From Geobacter sp. (GTDB lineage: Bacteria; Desulfobacterota; Desulfuromonadia; Geobacterales; Geobacteraceae), in contig JACOUQ010000015.1 in assembly GCA_016177775.1 (NCBI GenBank), positions 248,001-312,000 of the forward strand: a stretch of DNA of 64,000 nt. Reading direction: 5' to 3'. The notes under the pieces were generated by a model, which did not search any database, was not told where the DNA came from, and saw only the letters and a program-made list of their open reading frames with translations. The stretch's first letter is position 1, and the number at the start of each line of letters is the position of its first letter. Both the position numbers and the translations under genes were made by a program. Positions 1 to 7,275 of the stretch are shown here, in pieces.

Positions 1-2
1 AG

Positions 3-65
3 TGCATCCGCCTGCCGGGGGAGGAAACCCCGATGCCGGCTACCGTCACGGTGGAGGCGGAGTAG
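3..65 (+). CDS. C-terminal end of an unidentified protein (partial)
   Basis: An open frame enters from the left edge and ends at TAG 63-65. Only 20 residues are visible, ending PATVTVEAE. A perfect hairpin with a T-rich tail follows 29 bp later, which supports this being the real end of a plus-strand transcription unit. No function can be assigned. Confidence 0.5.
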   Translation, partial: CIRLPGEETPMPATVTVEAE

Positions 66-94
66 GGGAAGCGATCTTCAAGCGAACAACGTCA

Positions 95-130
95 AAGGGT
101 CGTCTACATTTCAAACTGTAGACGACCCTT
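95..130 (+). terminator. Intrinsic terminator, 14-bp perfect stem
   Basis: AAGGGTCGTCTACA at 95-108 pairs perfectly with TGTAGACGACCCTT at 117-130 around an 8-nt loop, followed by CTTCATTC. It lies between the partial plus-strand gene and the convergent gene at 169-1128 and could serve both. Confidence 0.7.
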
Positions 131-168
131 CTTCATTCAGACGTCCCCGCTGCTTTGTTCAGGGGGGA

Positions 169-1128
169 TCAAGGGACCAGGGAAATGGAATCGCTTCCCT
201 TGATGGGAGTGGAGTCGAAAAGATTCCCGACCAGGGTAGCCGTGGTGGTCCCCGCCGCGATCTCGTCGGTATCCTTGATCTGGACTACCAGGTCCTCGAT
301 GCCGTCGCTGTTCACGTCGTCATAGTGCGCCAGGAGTTTTCCCGCGGAGTTCGCCTTCACCGGCATGTTCTCCAGTAAAAGCGTTTTCGGGTTAACCTTC
401 CGCACGTTGAAGTCGGATGATCCCAGGATCGCCACCGGTATCGCCCCTTTTCCGTTGGCGTTCACACTGTTGGGAACTTCCCCGGGCTTGATGTCTATGG
501 CTACTTCCAGGACTTCTTCGCGAATAACGGCCTCGATCCCGGTGGAATCGCCCCAGTAGGCACCGTTACCGAACCCTACGGTGAAATCGATCGTCTCTCC
601 CGCCTTCACCTGCTCGACCAGAGAGAAGGAAGTGGGGATTCTGTAGCTGTTGATGGCATCGGAGAATATCTCGGTGGCGCCATGAAGAATTGCGACGTCG
701 GTGGTGGTCGGAAAGGCGAAGTCGTTGCCGGTGAACAACCCTTCGATCCGGTACCTTCCAGTGGCTGGCGCGGTCCAGCGGATCACGCTGTTTTCACCAC
801 GGGGTCCGGGATGGAAGTTGACTGTCCCGGCAGGGACGTTAACGGTCGGGTGATGGATCTCCGTGACTGCGTAGGCGATATGATAGAGGGCACCCTCGAA
901 ATTCGGCGCTTGCCAAGCCTTCATGGTGCCCCCGTACCAGTAGCCCTCGAAGGTCTGGGTGTCCGGGATGAAGTCGGAGCCCCGGCTTGCGGACCAACCG
1001 TAACTCCAGGCGCCGTTAGGGTTGCGATCAATCGAGAAATCCTTTGCCAGATCGAACGTTGCCGCAGTGGCAATGCCGCAGGACAGGCAGAGTAGTGTCA
1101 TTGCCGCAAAAATCAGATGTTTCCGCAT
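169..1128 (-). CDS. Secreted protein of unknown function (319 aa)
   Basis: An N-terminal signal peptide (about residues 1-22, MRKHLIFAA followed by a hydrophobic stretch ending ATAA) sends it out of the cytoplasm. The middle region (about 60-200) is rich in aromatics, Gly and Thr and looks like a beta-sandwich. It includes a WTAPATGRYRIEG segment typical of lectin-like or adhesion-like extracellular modules. Residues about 210-315 contain IDIKPGEVPNSVN and a DVNSDGIEDL element resembling a calcium-binding dockerin or FG-GAP-like loop. There are no catalytic motifs I recognise and no C-terminal sorting signal. It is a single-gene unit on the minus strand with a well-placed GGAGGG ribosome site upstream of ATG. 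Confidence 0.75.
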   Translation of the reverse strand: MRKHLIFAAMTLLCLSCGIATAATFDLAKDFSIDRNPNGAWSYGWSASRGSDFIPDTQTFEGYWYGGTMKAWQAPNFEGALYHIAYAVTEIHHPTVNVPAGTVNFHPGPRGENSVIRWTAPATGRYRIEGLFTGNDFAFPTTTDVAILHGATEIFSDAINSYRIPTSFSLVEQVKAGETIDFTVGFGNGAYWGDSTGIEAVIREEVLEVAIDIKPGEVPNSVNANGKGAIPVAILGSSDFNVRKVNPKTLLLENMPVKANSAGKLLAHYDDVNSDGIEDLVVQIKDTDEIAAGTTTATLVGNLFDSTPIKGSDSISLVP

Positions 1129-1526
1129 AATTGAACCCTCCTGAATTTGATGAAATAAAACCTATTTGTCACGTAACACATCTCAAGTGCAAGCAGTTGG
1201 CGTGCAACCATCTTGCAACCTTTAAAAACCTCCCTTCATAATAGTTGCCTCCCAGTTCATTTGACTATTATTAGCATAAGATGTTTAAGAATATGAATTT
1301 AGGCCCGCCTAATATTGCAAACCCCTATCAAATCTGTCAACAAAAAATTACGTCATAAGTAGGGGGCTATTCAATGCCGACAGACTTATCTGTTCGTTGC
1401 TATCTGAAAAATCGTTGACGAGGGGCGTTGGGAGGAGTAGTTAAGGATTGTTCACGTGCATTTCATGCAGCCGGACCTGTGTTGTGGATTTGCATTTATC
1501 GCGTAGAGGGTAGTGAAGGAGGGGAG
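1129..1526. other. Gene-free stretch
   Basis: About 400 bp, AT-richer than its surroundings, between two divergent genes. It presumably holds both promoters. No convincing -35/-10 pair, repeat or RNA gene was seen. Confidence 0.4.
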
Positions 1527-1793
1527 ATGGCGGCTAACCTGAAAGAGTTGGCGCAACGATACAAGGCCGACCCCGAGTCGGTCTACAACACATGGTTCAT
1601 CGACAACGAGACACGGATGAAGGCGTTTCGCTCTATCCGGCGCGGGGTCATCGATGTCGTCGAGTCGATAAAGCGTGGCTCATTTCCCAACGACTTCAAG
1701 GGTTCGCCGCTGGAGTTCGTACTTACCTGCATCACGAAGGGAACAGCCGGGTCAGGCCTGCATAGTTGCAATACGACCTCCTACTACTCTTGA
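1527..1793 (+). CDS. Small protein of unknown function, possibly truncated (88 aa)
   Basis: I start it at ATG 1527, which has GGAGGGG immediately upstream. A longer frame opens at 1428 but has no ribosome site there. The N-terminal part (MAANLKELAQRYK, then SVYNTWFIDN and FKGSPLEFVLTCIT) reads like a well-folded, conserved-looking domain. After residue 70 or so the sequence becomes Gly/Ser/Cys-rich and ends SYYS, which looks like out-of-frame readthrough. My interpretation is a gene remnant whose 3' part was lost. It could also be a complete small protein. It lies directly before the DUF4143-type ATPase gene. Confidence 0.45.
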   Translation: MAANLKELAQRYKADPESVYNTWFIDNETRMKAFRSIRRGVIDVVESIKRGSFPNDFKGSPLEFVLTCITKGTAGSGLHSCNTTSYYS

Positions 1794-1807
1794 TTTGTCA
1801 TCAATCA

Positions 1808-1824
1808 TGCAATATTACATTGCA
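1808..1824. promoter_or_regulatory. Small inverted repeat TGCAAT-N5-ATTGCA
   Basis: Dyad in the AT-rich gap 31 bp before the ATPase gene at 1855. It could be an operator, but no promoter elements were confirmed. Confidence 0.25.
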
Positions 1825-1854
1825 ATTTTGCAGTTCAGATGATAGAAATCCTCT

Positions 1855-3135
1855 ATGGACTCTATCAGACGCTCCATCCTCGACATCATTGCAGCCCGCC
1901 TGAAGCATGAGCTGGTAGTGGTGCTGACCGGTGCACGCCAGACAGGCAAGACGACCCTCTGTGAGGTCTTGCTGCCGGAACTCCTGCATCTTCCCTTTAC
2001 CTACATTTCCTTTGACGATCCCGATGAACGGCTCCGTTTCCAGAAGTCGGCAGTGTCGATACTGGAGTCGATTACGACCCCACTGGTCATCCTTGACGAG
2101 GTGCAGAAGATCCCTGCCCTGTTTGATCCCCTGAAGCTGGTGGTGGACCGGGAAAACCGAAAACCGGCCGCCGGACGGAAAAGGTTCGTGCTTACCGGCT
2201 CGTCGCAACTCCTGATGATGAAAAGTATCCGGGAGACCCTGGCGGGCAGGGTGGCGCTCAGCCATATGTACCCGTTCTCCCTTCACGAGCTGACCGGAGG
2301 TGGCGAGCCGCCGCTCTTGACCAGGATCTGGCAGGAGCAGGCGATTCCCCGTGAGGCTGTCGAGCGGTTGCAGCTTGCCTCGCCGCAGCACCTGCGCGGG
2401 TTGCGGGCGGTGCGGGACGACCACCAGGCGTGGGGCGGCTATCCACCGGTATGGCAGCGCCAGGGAACAGCGGAACGCCACAACTGGCTGAAGGATTACC
2501 GGAAGACCTATCTGGAGCGGGACATTGCCGACGTGGGGCAGGTGGCGAATATCGACACGTTTGCCTTGGCACAAAAGCTCCTCTGTGCCCGCACCGCGAA
2601 TCTCCTCTCGATCAGCGAGGTGGCGCGGGATCTGGGTTTGGCGGTCAACACGGTCAAACGCTACCTGGAACTGCTGACCATGTCGTTCCAGTGTGTCCTG
2701 CTTCCTCCTTGGCACGAGAACGTCGGCAAGCGGCTCGTCAAGAGCCCGAAACTCTTTTTTCCCGATGTGGGGCTGAACCGGGTGATCCTGGGAGAGCTTT
2801 CCGTCAGCCGGGGAGCGGCCTATGAAAGCTGGTTTTTCGCCGAGCTCCTGAAGTGGAAGCAACTCCAGCCGGTGGAGCCGGAGCTCTATTTTTACCGTAC
2901 CGCCGCCGGTATGGAGGTTGATTTCCTCCTGACAGGGGAGCAGGGCATTATCCCCATCGAAACCAAGTCTTCTGGCCGGGTGACCGCGGCTGATGGACGG
3001 AGTGTGGCGACGTTCCTAGCTGAACACCCTAAAGCTGCACGGGTGGGACTTGTGGTCTATACCGGGGACGAGTTGGTCGAGATCAGGGAGAACGTGTGGG
3101 GGGTGCCGGACTGGTATCTCCTGGGGGCGCTCTGA
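1855..3135 (+). CDS. AAA-family ATPase with DUF4143-type C-terminal domain (426 aa)
   Basis: Residues about 1-130 form an AAA_14-type P-loop domain: Walker A GARQTGKTT near residue 26, Walker B LVILDEVQK near 77, and a sensor-like FVLTGSSQLLM near 118. The C-terminal half (about 200-400) contains a winged-helix-like segment (ISEVARDLGLAVNTVKRYLELL). It then has the nuclease-fold-like core of DUF4143 (AAYESWFFAELLKWK, AAGMEVDFLLTGEQGIIPIETKSS). Such proteins occur widely as stand-alone ATPases of uncertain role, sometimes tied to mobile or toxin-antitoxin functions. Length is normal for the family. No partner gene is evident, so its substrate is unknown. Confidence 0.9.
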   Translation: MDSIRRSILDIIAARLKHELVVVLTGARQTGKTTLCEVLLPELLHLPFTYISFDDPDERLRFQKSAVSILESITTPLVILDEVQKIPALFDPLKLVVDRENRKPAAGRKRFVLTGSSQLLMMKSIRETLAGRVALSHMYPFSLHELTGGGEPPLLTRIWQEQAIPREAVERLQLASPQHLRGLRAVRDDHQAWGGYPPVWQRQGTAERHNWLKDYRKTYLERDIADVGQVANIDTFALAQKLLCARTANLLSISEVARDLGLAVNTVKRYLELLTMSFQCVLLPPWHENVGKRLVKSPKLFFPDVGLNRVILGELSVSRGAAYESWFFAELLKWKQLQPVEPELYFYRTAAGMEVDFLLTGEQGIIPIETKSSGRVTAADGRSVATFLAEHPKAARVGLVVYTGDELVEIRENVWGVPDWYLLGAL

Positions 3136-3200
3136 TTCAGCGAATTCGGGGGACCGTTTACTACAAGGGAAATTGTGGGGTCGAGATTGAAGATTTGAAG

Positions 3201-3593
3201 ATGATACTGAAAACCACGACAATCTGGGCCTCCTTCATCCCCATCGCCATCATGAACGGCCTCCTCCGCGAGAAATGCCTCGCCCCTCTCATCGGCCAGC
3301 GCCTCGCCCTGCCGCTCTCCGGCATCTCCGGCTCGATCCTTTTCTTTCTCCTTACATACCTCACCCTCCCGTGGCTCGGCCCGCTGAAGCCCCGCCACTA
3401 TCGGCTGATCGGTCTTGCATGGCTCGTCATGACAGTGCTGTTCGAAATCCTCATTGGTCGCCTCGTGGCGCACAAATCGTGGGGGGAGCTGCTACAGGCT
3501 TACGATCCCACCACCGGGAACCTCTGGCTCCTGGTACTCCTGGTGATTGCCGTCTCGCCATATATTGCCGCGAAGATGAGGAGGATATTTTAA
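3201..3593 (+). CDS. Small integral membrane protein (130 aa)
   Basis: Start placed at ATG 3201 (MILKTTTIWASF); an in-frame start further upstream would overlap the ATPase gene. There are four predicted membrane helices: about residues 5-22, 38-58, 68-88 and 105-124. One loop carries the charged sequence GPLKPRHYR. I do not recognise a catalytic motif. Short four-helix proteins with this pattern are usually labelled conserved membrane proteins. The gene ends 6 bp before a REP element. Confidence 0.65.
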   Translation: MILKTTTIWASFIPIAIMNGLLREKCLAPLIGQRLALPLSGISGSILFFLLTYLTLPWLGPLKPRHYRLIGLAWLVMTVLFEILIGRLVAHKSWGELLQAYDPTTGNLWLLVLLVIAVSPYIAAKMRRIF

Positions 3594-3598
3594 CATCT

Positions 3599-3721
3599 GT
3601 AGGGGCGGACCTGTGTGGCCGCCCTGATCCAACCTGACATACGCGTCGAGCCGGGCGCACACGCAGGTGCGCCCCTACCCGGAATGTCAGCATCGGGCGC
3701 ATGCACAGGTACGCCCCTGCC
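3599..3721. repeat. REP/BIME element, copy 1 (two nested hairpin units)
   Basis: Begins GTAGGGGCGG and holds two units: GGGGCGGACC...GGCCGCCC and GGGCGCACACGCAGG...GCGCCCCTAC. Nearly the same 122-bp arrangement recurs at 4015-4136 inside the neighbouring transposase gene, and single units recur at seven or so sites up to 30.6 kb. Confidence 0.85.
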
Positions 3722-3750
3722 AAAACCATTACGTGATATGGTGTTCATTC

Positions 3751-4374
3751 ATGATCTACAATTCCGACATCCATCATCGTCGTTCCATCCGCCTGCGTGA
3801 TTTCGATTATTCATCGCCAGGGGCATATTTCGTCACCATCTGTGTGCAGGAGCGGGCCGGCCTCTTTGGCGACGTGGTGGACGGCGTGATGGTGGCCAAC
3901 GATGCGGGGCGGATGGTGGGAAAATGGTGGCCTGAATTGGCGAGCAAATTCCCGTCTGCTGAACTTGATATGTTTGTCATTATGCCGAATCATTTTCCCG
4001 GCATTATCCTTCTGGTAGGGGCGGACCTATGTGTCCGCCCTGATCAACCTGACATACGCGTCGAGCCGGGCGCACACGCAGGTGCGCCCCTACCCGGAAT
4101 GTCAACATCGGGCGGACACACAGGTCCGCCCCTACCAACGATAATTCAATGGTTCAAAACCATGACGACCAATGAATATATGAAGAACGTTGCGCAATCA
4201 GGTTGGCCGCCATTTCCCGGACGTCTCTGGCAACGTAATTATTACGAAAGAATCATCCGTAATGACGCTGAACTGGAAAAGTTTCGCGCCTACATCCAGC
4301 ACAACCCGGAACGATGGGGAGAGGACGAAGAGAACCCGCTAATTGCCGCCAAGCTCAAGGAGAATATGCCATGA
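3751..4374 (+). CDS. REP-associated tyrosine transposase (RAYT, Y1_Tnp), with REP insertion and altered HUH motif
   Basis: I start it at ATG 3751 (MIYNSDIHHRRS). The N-terminal RLRDFDYSSPGAYFVTICV and C-terminal WQRNYYERIIRN and YIQHNPERW blocks are hallmarks of RAYT proteins, single-strand transposases related to IS200 that mobilise REP hairpins. The metal-binding HUH site, normally MPNHxH, reads MPNHFPG here: the second His is Pro. About 40 residues after it (from VGADLCVRP to GPPLP) are the in-frame translation of a REP element at 4015-4136. The putative nucleophile Tyr is in the RNYYE block. With one His missing the enzyme is probably inactive. The stop overlaps the next start (ATGA-type overlap). 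Confidence 0.85.
   Translation: MIYNSDIHHRRSIRLRDFDYSSPGAYFVTICVQERAGLFGDVVDGVMVANDAGRMVGKWWPELASKFPSAELDMFVIMPNHFPGIILLVGADLCVRPDQPDIRVEPGAHAGAPLPGMSTSGGHTGPPLPTIIQWFKTMTTNEYMKNVAQSGWPPFPGRLWQRNYYERIIRNDAELEKFRAYIQHNPERWGEDEENPLIAAKLKENMP
4015..4136. repeat. REP/BIME element, copy 2, within the transposase coding region
   Basis: Same two-unit layout and nearly the same sequence as 3599-3721, but in frame inside the RAYT gene. It adds about 40 codons without introducing a stop. Confidence 0.85.
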
Positions 4375-4835
4375 TCATTCAACGTGCCACCATCGACGAC
4401 GCTGCCGAAATTCTGGCCCTGCAGAAACTCGCCTACCTGAGCGAGGCGGAGCTGTACGACGACTACTCGATTCCGCCGCTCACCCAGACCTTGGAGGAGC
4501 TGATCGACAGCTTTTTCCGCAACACCATCCTCAAGGCGGTGGAGGAGGGGAGAATCGTCGGCTCGGTGAACGGTCGGCTGAGCGAGGGGCGTTGCCTCGT
4601 CGGGAGGCTGATGGTGCATCCGGATGTCCAGGGGAAGGGGCTCGGGACGGCGCTGATGGCGGCCATCGAGAAGGAGTTTCCGCAGGCGGAGGCGTACCGG
4701 CTCTTTACCGGCGAGCGGAGCGAGCGCAACATTCGGCTGTACGAGCGGCTCGGGTATCTGATTTACGAGCGGAAAGAGGTTCCCGGAAGCTTCGGGATTG
4801 TCTTCATGGAAAAGGTGTTTATCCCCCGATTTTAG
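4371..4835 (+). CDS. GNAT-family N-acetyltransferase (154 aa)
   Basis: Starts at ATG 4371, overlapping the transposase stop by 4 bp, with AAGGAGAA upstream. It is a compact GNAT fold. The acetyl-CoA pyrophosphate loop VHPDVQGKGLGTAL lies near residue 80 (canonical R/Q-x-x-G-x-G/A), and the C-terminal ERNIRLYERLGY block near 120 is also typical. No substrate-specific domain is attached, so the acceptor is unknown. The overlap with a transposase gene suggests the pair may have travelled together or that the gene now depends on that transcript. Confidence 0.85.
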   Translation: MIIQRATIDDAAEILALQKLAYLSEAELYDDYSIPPLTQTLEELIDSFFRNTILKAVEEGRIVGSVNGRLSEGRCLVGRLMVHPDVQGKGLGTALMAAIEKEFPQAEAYRLFTGERSERNIRLYERLGYLIYERKEVPGSFGIVFMEKVFIPRF

Positions 4836-4895
4836 CCCCTCTCAGTCCTTTGGGCCAAATACCTTGGCCGCCCATTTCTTGATGCTTAAAAAAAG

Positions 4896-4924
4896 TTGCA
4901 AAATGCAAATAAAGGCGGTATTCT
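4896..4924 (+). promoter_or_regulatory. Promoter with overlapping palindromic operator for the marR-hgcAB operon
   Basis: TTGCAA 4896-4901, a 17-bp spacer, then TATTCT 4919-4924 make a plausible sigma-70 promoter. The -35 box is the left half of a palindrome TTGCA-AAA-TGCAA (4896-4908), so a dimeric repressor bound there would block RNA polymerase. A second TTGCA-N3-TGCAA dyad lies at 5398-5410 just ahead of hgcA. The MarR-type protein encoded immediately downstream is the natural candidate to bind both. Confidence 0.5.
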
Positions 4925-4943
4925 CTTAGTCAGGAGGATGACG

Positions 4944-5414
4944 ATGGAAAATGTTCGCGAACAACTCCGGCTTTTCGTTCGCCGCTTTGGGCTGCTGAAT
5001 GCCTCATGCTGCGAAGTATGCTGCGGCGAGCAGGTGTCTCTGGTCCAAAGCCATATCCTGCTTGAGGTCCGGCGGGTGGGAAATCCCTCCATGCAGCAGG
5101 TGGCGGACGAACTGGGGATGGATGTCACTACCTTCAGCCGGCAGGCCAAGACCCTTGAGGGGAAAGGGCTCATCGCCAGGCGGGTCTCTCCGGAGGACCG
5201 GCGGGTGACCCTGCTGGGGCTGACAGGGGAGGGGGAGCGGGTGCTGGGGCAGATCGACCGCTACATGGCAACCAAGATCGAGCAGATATTCTCCTTCATG
5301 ACCCCCTTCGAGCGGGAGACCGTGAGCAGGTCGCTCGGGCTCCTGAACGAGGCGGTGGCCAAGGCGGGGTGTTGCTGTGCGCCGTCGGATGAAAACATTG
5401 CATGTTGCAAGTAA
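4944..5414 (+). CDS. Cys-rich MarR-family transcriptional regulator, first gene of the hgcAB operon
   Basis: Start ATG 4944 is chosen because AGGAGG (4931-4936) is 7 nt upstream; an ATG at 4938 is too close. The winged helix is clear: NPSMQQVADELGMDVTTFSRQ (recognition region), then GLIARRVSPEDRR (wing). Unusual for MarR proteins are two cysteine clusters: SCCEVCCGE near residue 19, before the DNA-binding domain, and GCCCAPSDENIACCK at the very C-terminus. This suggests sensing of a thiophilic metal or metalloid, or of redox state. It sits 18 bp before hgcA, and regulators next to hgcAB are common in methylators. Ligand and effect on hgcAB are inferred. Confidence 0.85.
   Translation: MENVREQLRLFVRRFGLLNASCCEVCCGEQVSLVQSHILLEVRRVGNPSMQQVADELGMDVTTFSRQAKTLEGKGLIARRVSPEDRRVTLLGLTGEGERVLGQIDRYMATKIEQIFSFMTPFERETVSRSLGLLNEAVAKAGCCCAPSDENIACCK
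5398..5410. promoter_or_regulatory. Second TTGCA-N3-TGCAA dyad, upstream of hgcA
   Basis: TTGCATGTTGCAA lies in the last codons of the regulator gene, 22 bp before the hgcA start. It matches the half-sites of the dyad at 4896-4908. It may be a second operator or coincidental coding sequence. Confidence 0.35.
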
Positions 5415-5432
5415 AGGTGCGGGGAGGTGGGC

Positions 5433-6584
5433 ATGGAGATAAAGGAAATCAGAACGATTGCGGAAGCGAAGATCAAATCCACCCCTGCCGGCTGCGGCGC
5501 CGGTGGCGATGAACCGGACAAGCCCCCCTGCTGAGGACCGCGTCCCCCCGCCGGCGGCGGGGATATCGACGAGACGGTTCCCGGTTTTCTCGGCTGGCGC
5601 GAAAACGCTGCGGGACGGGTTGCGCGGATTGCCACGGAGCTCACGTTCACCGACCGGCTCGGAAGATGGAAGGCCCGCTGGGGTATCGGCCGGATGATCT
5701 ACCTGGTCCCCCCCGGCCTCTATGCCATCGGCGCCCCGGCGCCTGATGATCCGGTGGTGGTGACCGCCAACTACAAGATGAGCTACGACATCGTGCGGCA
5801 GGCACTCTCCGGGCGCAACGTCTGGCTCCTGGTGCTGGAGACCTTCGGCATCAACGTCTGGTGCGCGGCAGGGAAGGGGACCTTCGGCACCGATGAGCTG
5901 GTGCGGCGCATCGAGGCGACAGGGCTTGCCGGAGTGGTGACGCACCGCCGGCTGCTGCTGCCGATTCTCGGGGCGCCTGGTGTGGCCGCCCATGAGGTCA
6001 AGCGGCGCACTGGCTTCACCGTCCATTACGCGACGATCCGGGCGGCTGATCTGGCGGAATATCTGGATAACGGCATGGTCACCACCCCAGCCATGCGGGA
6101 GCTGACCTTCACCTTCTCCGAGAGGCTGGCGCTGGTGCCGGTGGAGTTGGTGCAGGCCCTGAAGCCGGCCACTGTCATTATCCTTTGTTTGTTTCTCATC
6201 GGCTATCTGTTTTGGACCCCGATTGCCGGGCTTAAGGCGAGTCTTGCCTATCTGGGCGCGATGCTGACCGGCGTTGCGGTGGGACCGATGCTCCTTCCCT
6301 GGCTTCCGGGAAGGGGTTTTTCCATCAAGGGGGCCGTGACCGGGCTGGCCTGGAGCGCGGCCTGGTATCTGCTGGCCGGAGGAAACGGCTGGGGATGGCC
6401 GGTGACTGCCGCAGCCTTCATCGCGCTGCCGGCGGTGAGCGCCTTCCATACCCTCAACTTTACCGGCTGTTCCACCTATACCTCCCGCACCGGGGTCAAG
6501 AAAGAGATGCGCCTGAGTATGCCGGCAATGGGCGGGGCTATTGCCGTGAGTTTACTACTGCTGCTGGCCGGAAGGTTTCTGTAG
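5433..6584 (+). CDS. hgcA: HgcA, corrinoid mercury methyltransferase, read as a selenoprotein (Sec34)
   Basis: HgcA passes a methyl group from a cobalt corrinoid to Hg(II). The cap-helix motif NVWCAAGKGTFGT is present; its Cys144 would be the lower cobalt ligand. About five membrane helices follow (roughly residues 255-380), as in the family. The best start is ATG 5433, preceded by GGGGAGGTG. One in-frame TGA (5532-5534, codon 34, right after Cys33, context PPC-U-GP) interrupts it. The frame continues without another stop. The segment just before Met88 (ATELTFTDRLG, ARWGIGRM) is recognisably HgcA, and there is no ATG, GTG or TTG between the TGA and Met88. With the hairpin at 5546-5562 and selD nearby I read it as Sec, giving 383 residues. 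The alternative is a truncated protein starting at Met88. Confidence 0.9.
5532..5562 (+). other. Candidate bacterial SECIS element in hgcA
   Basis: UGA 5532-5534 is followed by a 7-bp perfect stem, CCCCGCC (5546-5552) with GGCGGGG (5556-5562), and a GGC loop. The loop starts 18 nt after the UGA and begins with G, matching what is known of bacterial SECIS hairpins recognised by SelB. Confidence 0.7.
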
Positions 6585-6600
6585 CAGAGAGGAGGTCGAC

Positions 6601-6891
6601 GTGAAGGGATTCAGATATCTGCGTGATGCCACGACGCTGGAGTTGCACGAGTCCGCCTGCATCGGCTGCGGCAGGTGCCTGGATGTATGTCCGCACCTCG
6701 TGTTCTGCCTGTCGGACAAGAAGGCCCGAATCACGGACCGTGATGCCTGCATGGAGTGCGGGGCCTGCCGGCGCAACTGTCCGGCAGATGCGATATCGGT
6801 CGATGCCGGGGTCGGCTGCGCCTCGGGGATCATCAATGAATGGCTCCGGGAACGAAAGATCAGAGGAGTCGGCGGCGGGTGTTGTTCCTGA
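6601..6891 (+). CDS. hgcB: HgcB, dicluster ferredoxin for mercury methylation (96 aa)
   Basis: GTG start 6601 with GGAGG upstream, 16 bp after hgcA. Two [4Fe-4S] motifs are intact: CIGCGRCLDVCP (about residues 20-31) and CMECGACRRNCP (about 51-62). The HgcB-specific Cys in GVGCA (about 74) and the C-terminal vicinal Cys pair (GGGCCS) are present. HgcB is thought to reduce the HgcA corrinoid and hand over Hg(II). Size and motif spacing are normal. Together with hgcA this predicts mercury-methylating ability. Confidence 0.96.
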   Translation: MKGFRYLRDATTLELHESACIGCGRCLDVCPHLVFCLSDKKARITDRDACMECGACRRNCPADAISVDAGVGCASGIINEWLRERKIRGVGGGCCS

Positions 6892-6937
6892 TTTATTGCC
6901 GCCGTATGGGAAACGTCAACCAACCAGAGGAGGGACC

Positions 6938-7234
6938 ATGCTTCCGGAGAAACAGCAGAAAAGGTACGCGGAATTCTACGACTCGGCTCGAAACAACGGC
7001 ATCCTCGACCCGAAGACGACGCTTCTCGTCCATCTCGGGGCGGCGATGGCACTTGGCTGCTCACCCTGAATGGAGTACTACCTTGGCGTGACCAGGGAGC
7101 AGGGAATAACGGACCAGGAGGTAGGTGCAGTACAGGCAGTGGTGATGGCAGTAGCGGCCGGACGGGTCAATGCCCAGTTTCGGGAGGCGGAGAAGCGGTC
7201 TCGAAAAGAAATGAAGACAAGTTGCTCGGGGTGA
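6938..7234 (+). CDS. AhpD/carboxymuconolactone decarboxylase-like selenoprotein (98 aa, Sec44)
   Basis: ATG 6938 follows a strong AGAGGAGGG. The first 43 codons (MLPEKQQKRY ... VHLGAAMALGCSP) run into TGA 7067-7069. The same frame then continues MEYYLGVTREQG...VQAVVMAVAAG to TGA 7232-7234. The joined product is a single-domain CMD-fold protein with the redox motif C-S-P-U, where family members carry CxxC. Sec-containing distant AhpD homologues are known in Geobacter-type genomes. The likely role is a thiol/selenol peroxidase-like or disulfide-exchange function. It is the last gene of the marR-hgcAB operon, which raises the possibility of a role in the same process. Confidence 0.88.
7067..7097 (+). 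other. Candidate bacterial SECIS element in the AhpD-like gene
   Basis: UGA 7067-7069, then CCTTGG (7081-7086) pairs with CCAGGG (7092-7097; one G-U) around loop CGTGA. The loop begins 17 nt after the UGA and has G at its second and fourth-type positions, within the normal SelB-SECIS range. Confidence 0.6.
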
Positions 7235-7275
7235 AACAGCCGTTTGCCGCATGATGGAAAGTGAACAGTGCCCGA

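Noticed and set aside
4314..4370. An earlier start for the acetyltransferase within the transposase gene
   Set aside because: ATG 4371 has the better ribosome site and gives the normal GNAT N-terminus.
5532..5534. The hgcA TGA as a true stop or sequencing error, making hgcA a pseudogene
   Set aside because: HgcA-like sequence continues directly after it, no alternative start exists before Met88, a SECIS-like hairpin follows, and two more genes nearby show the same pattern with selD present. An error cannot be fully excluded without reads.
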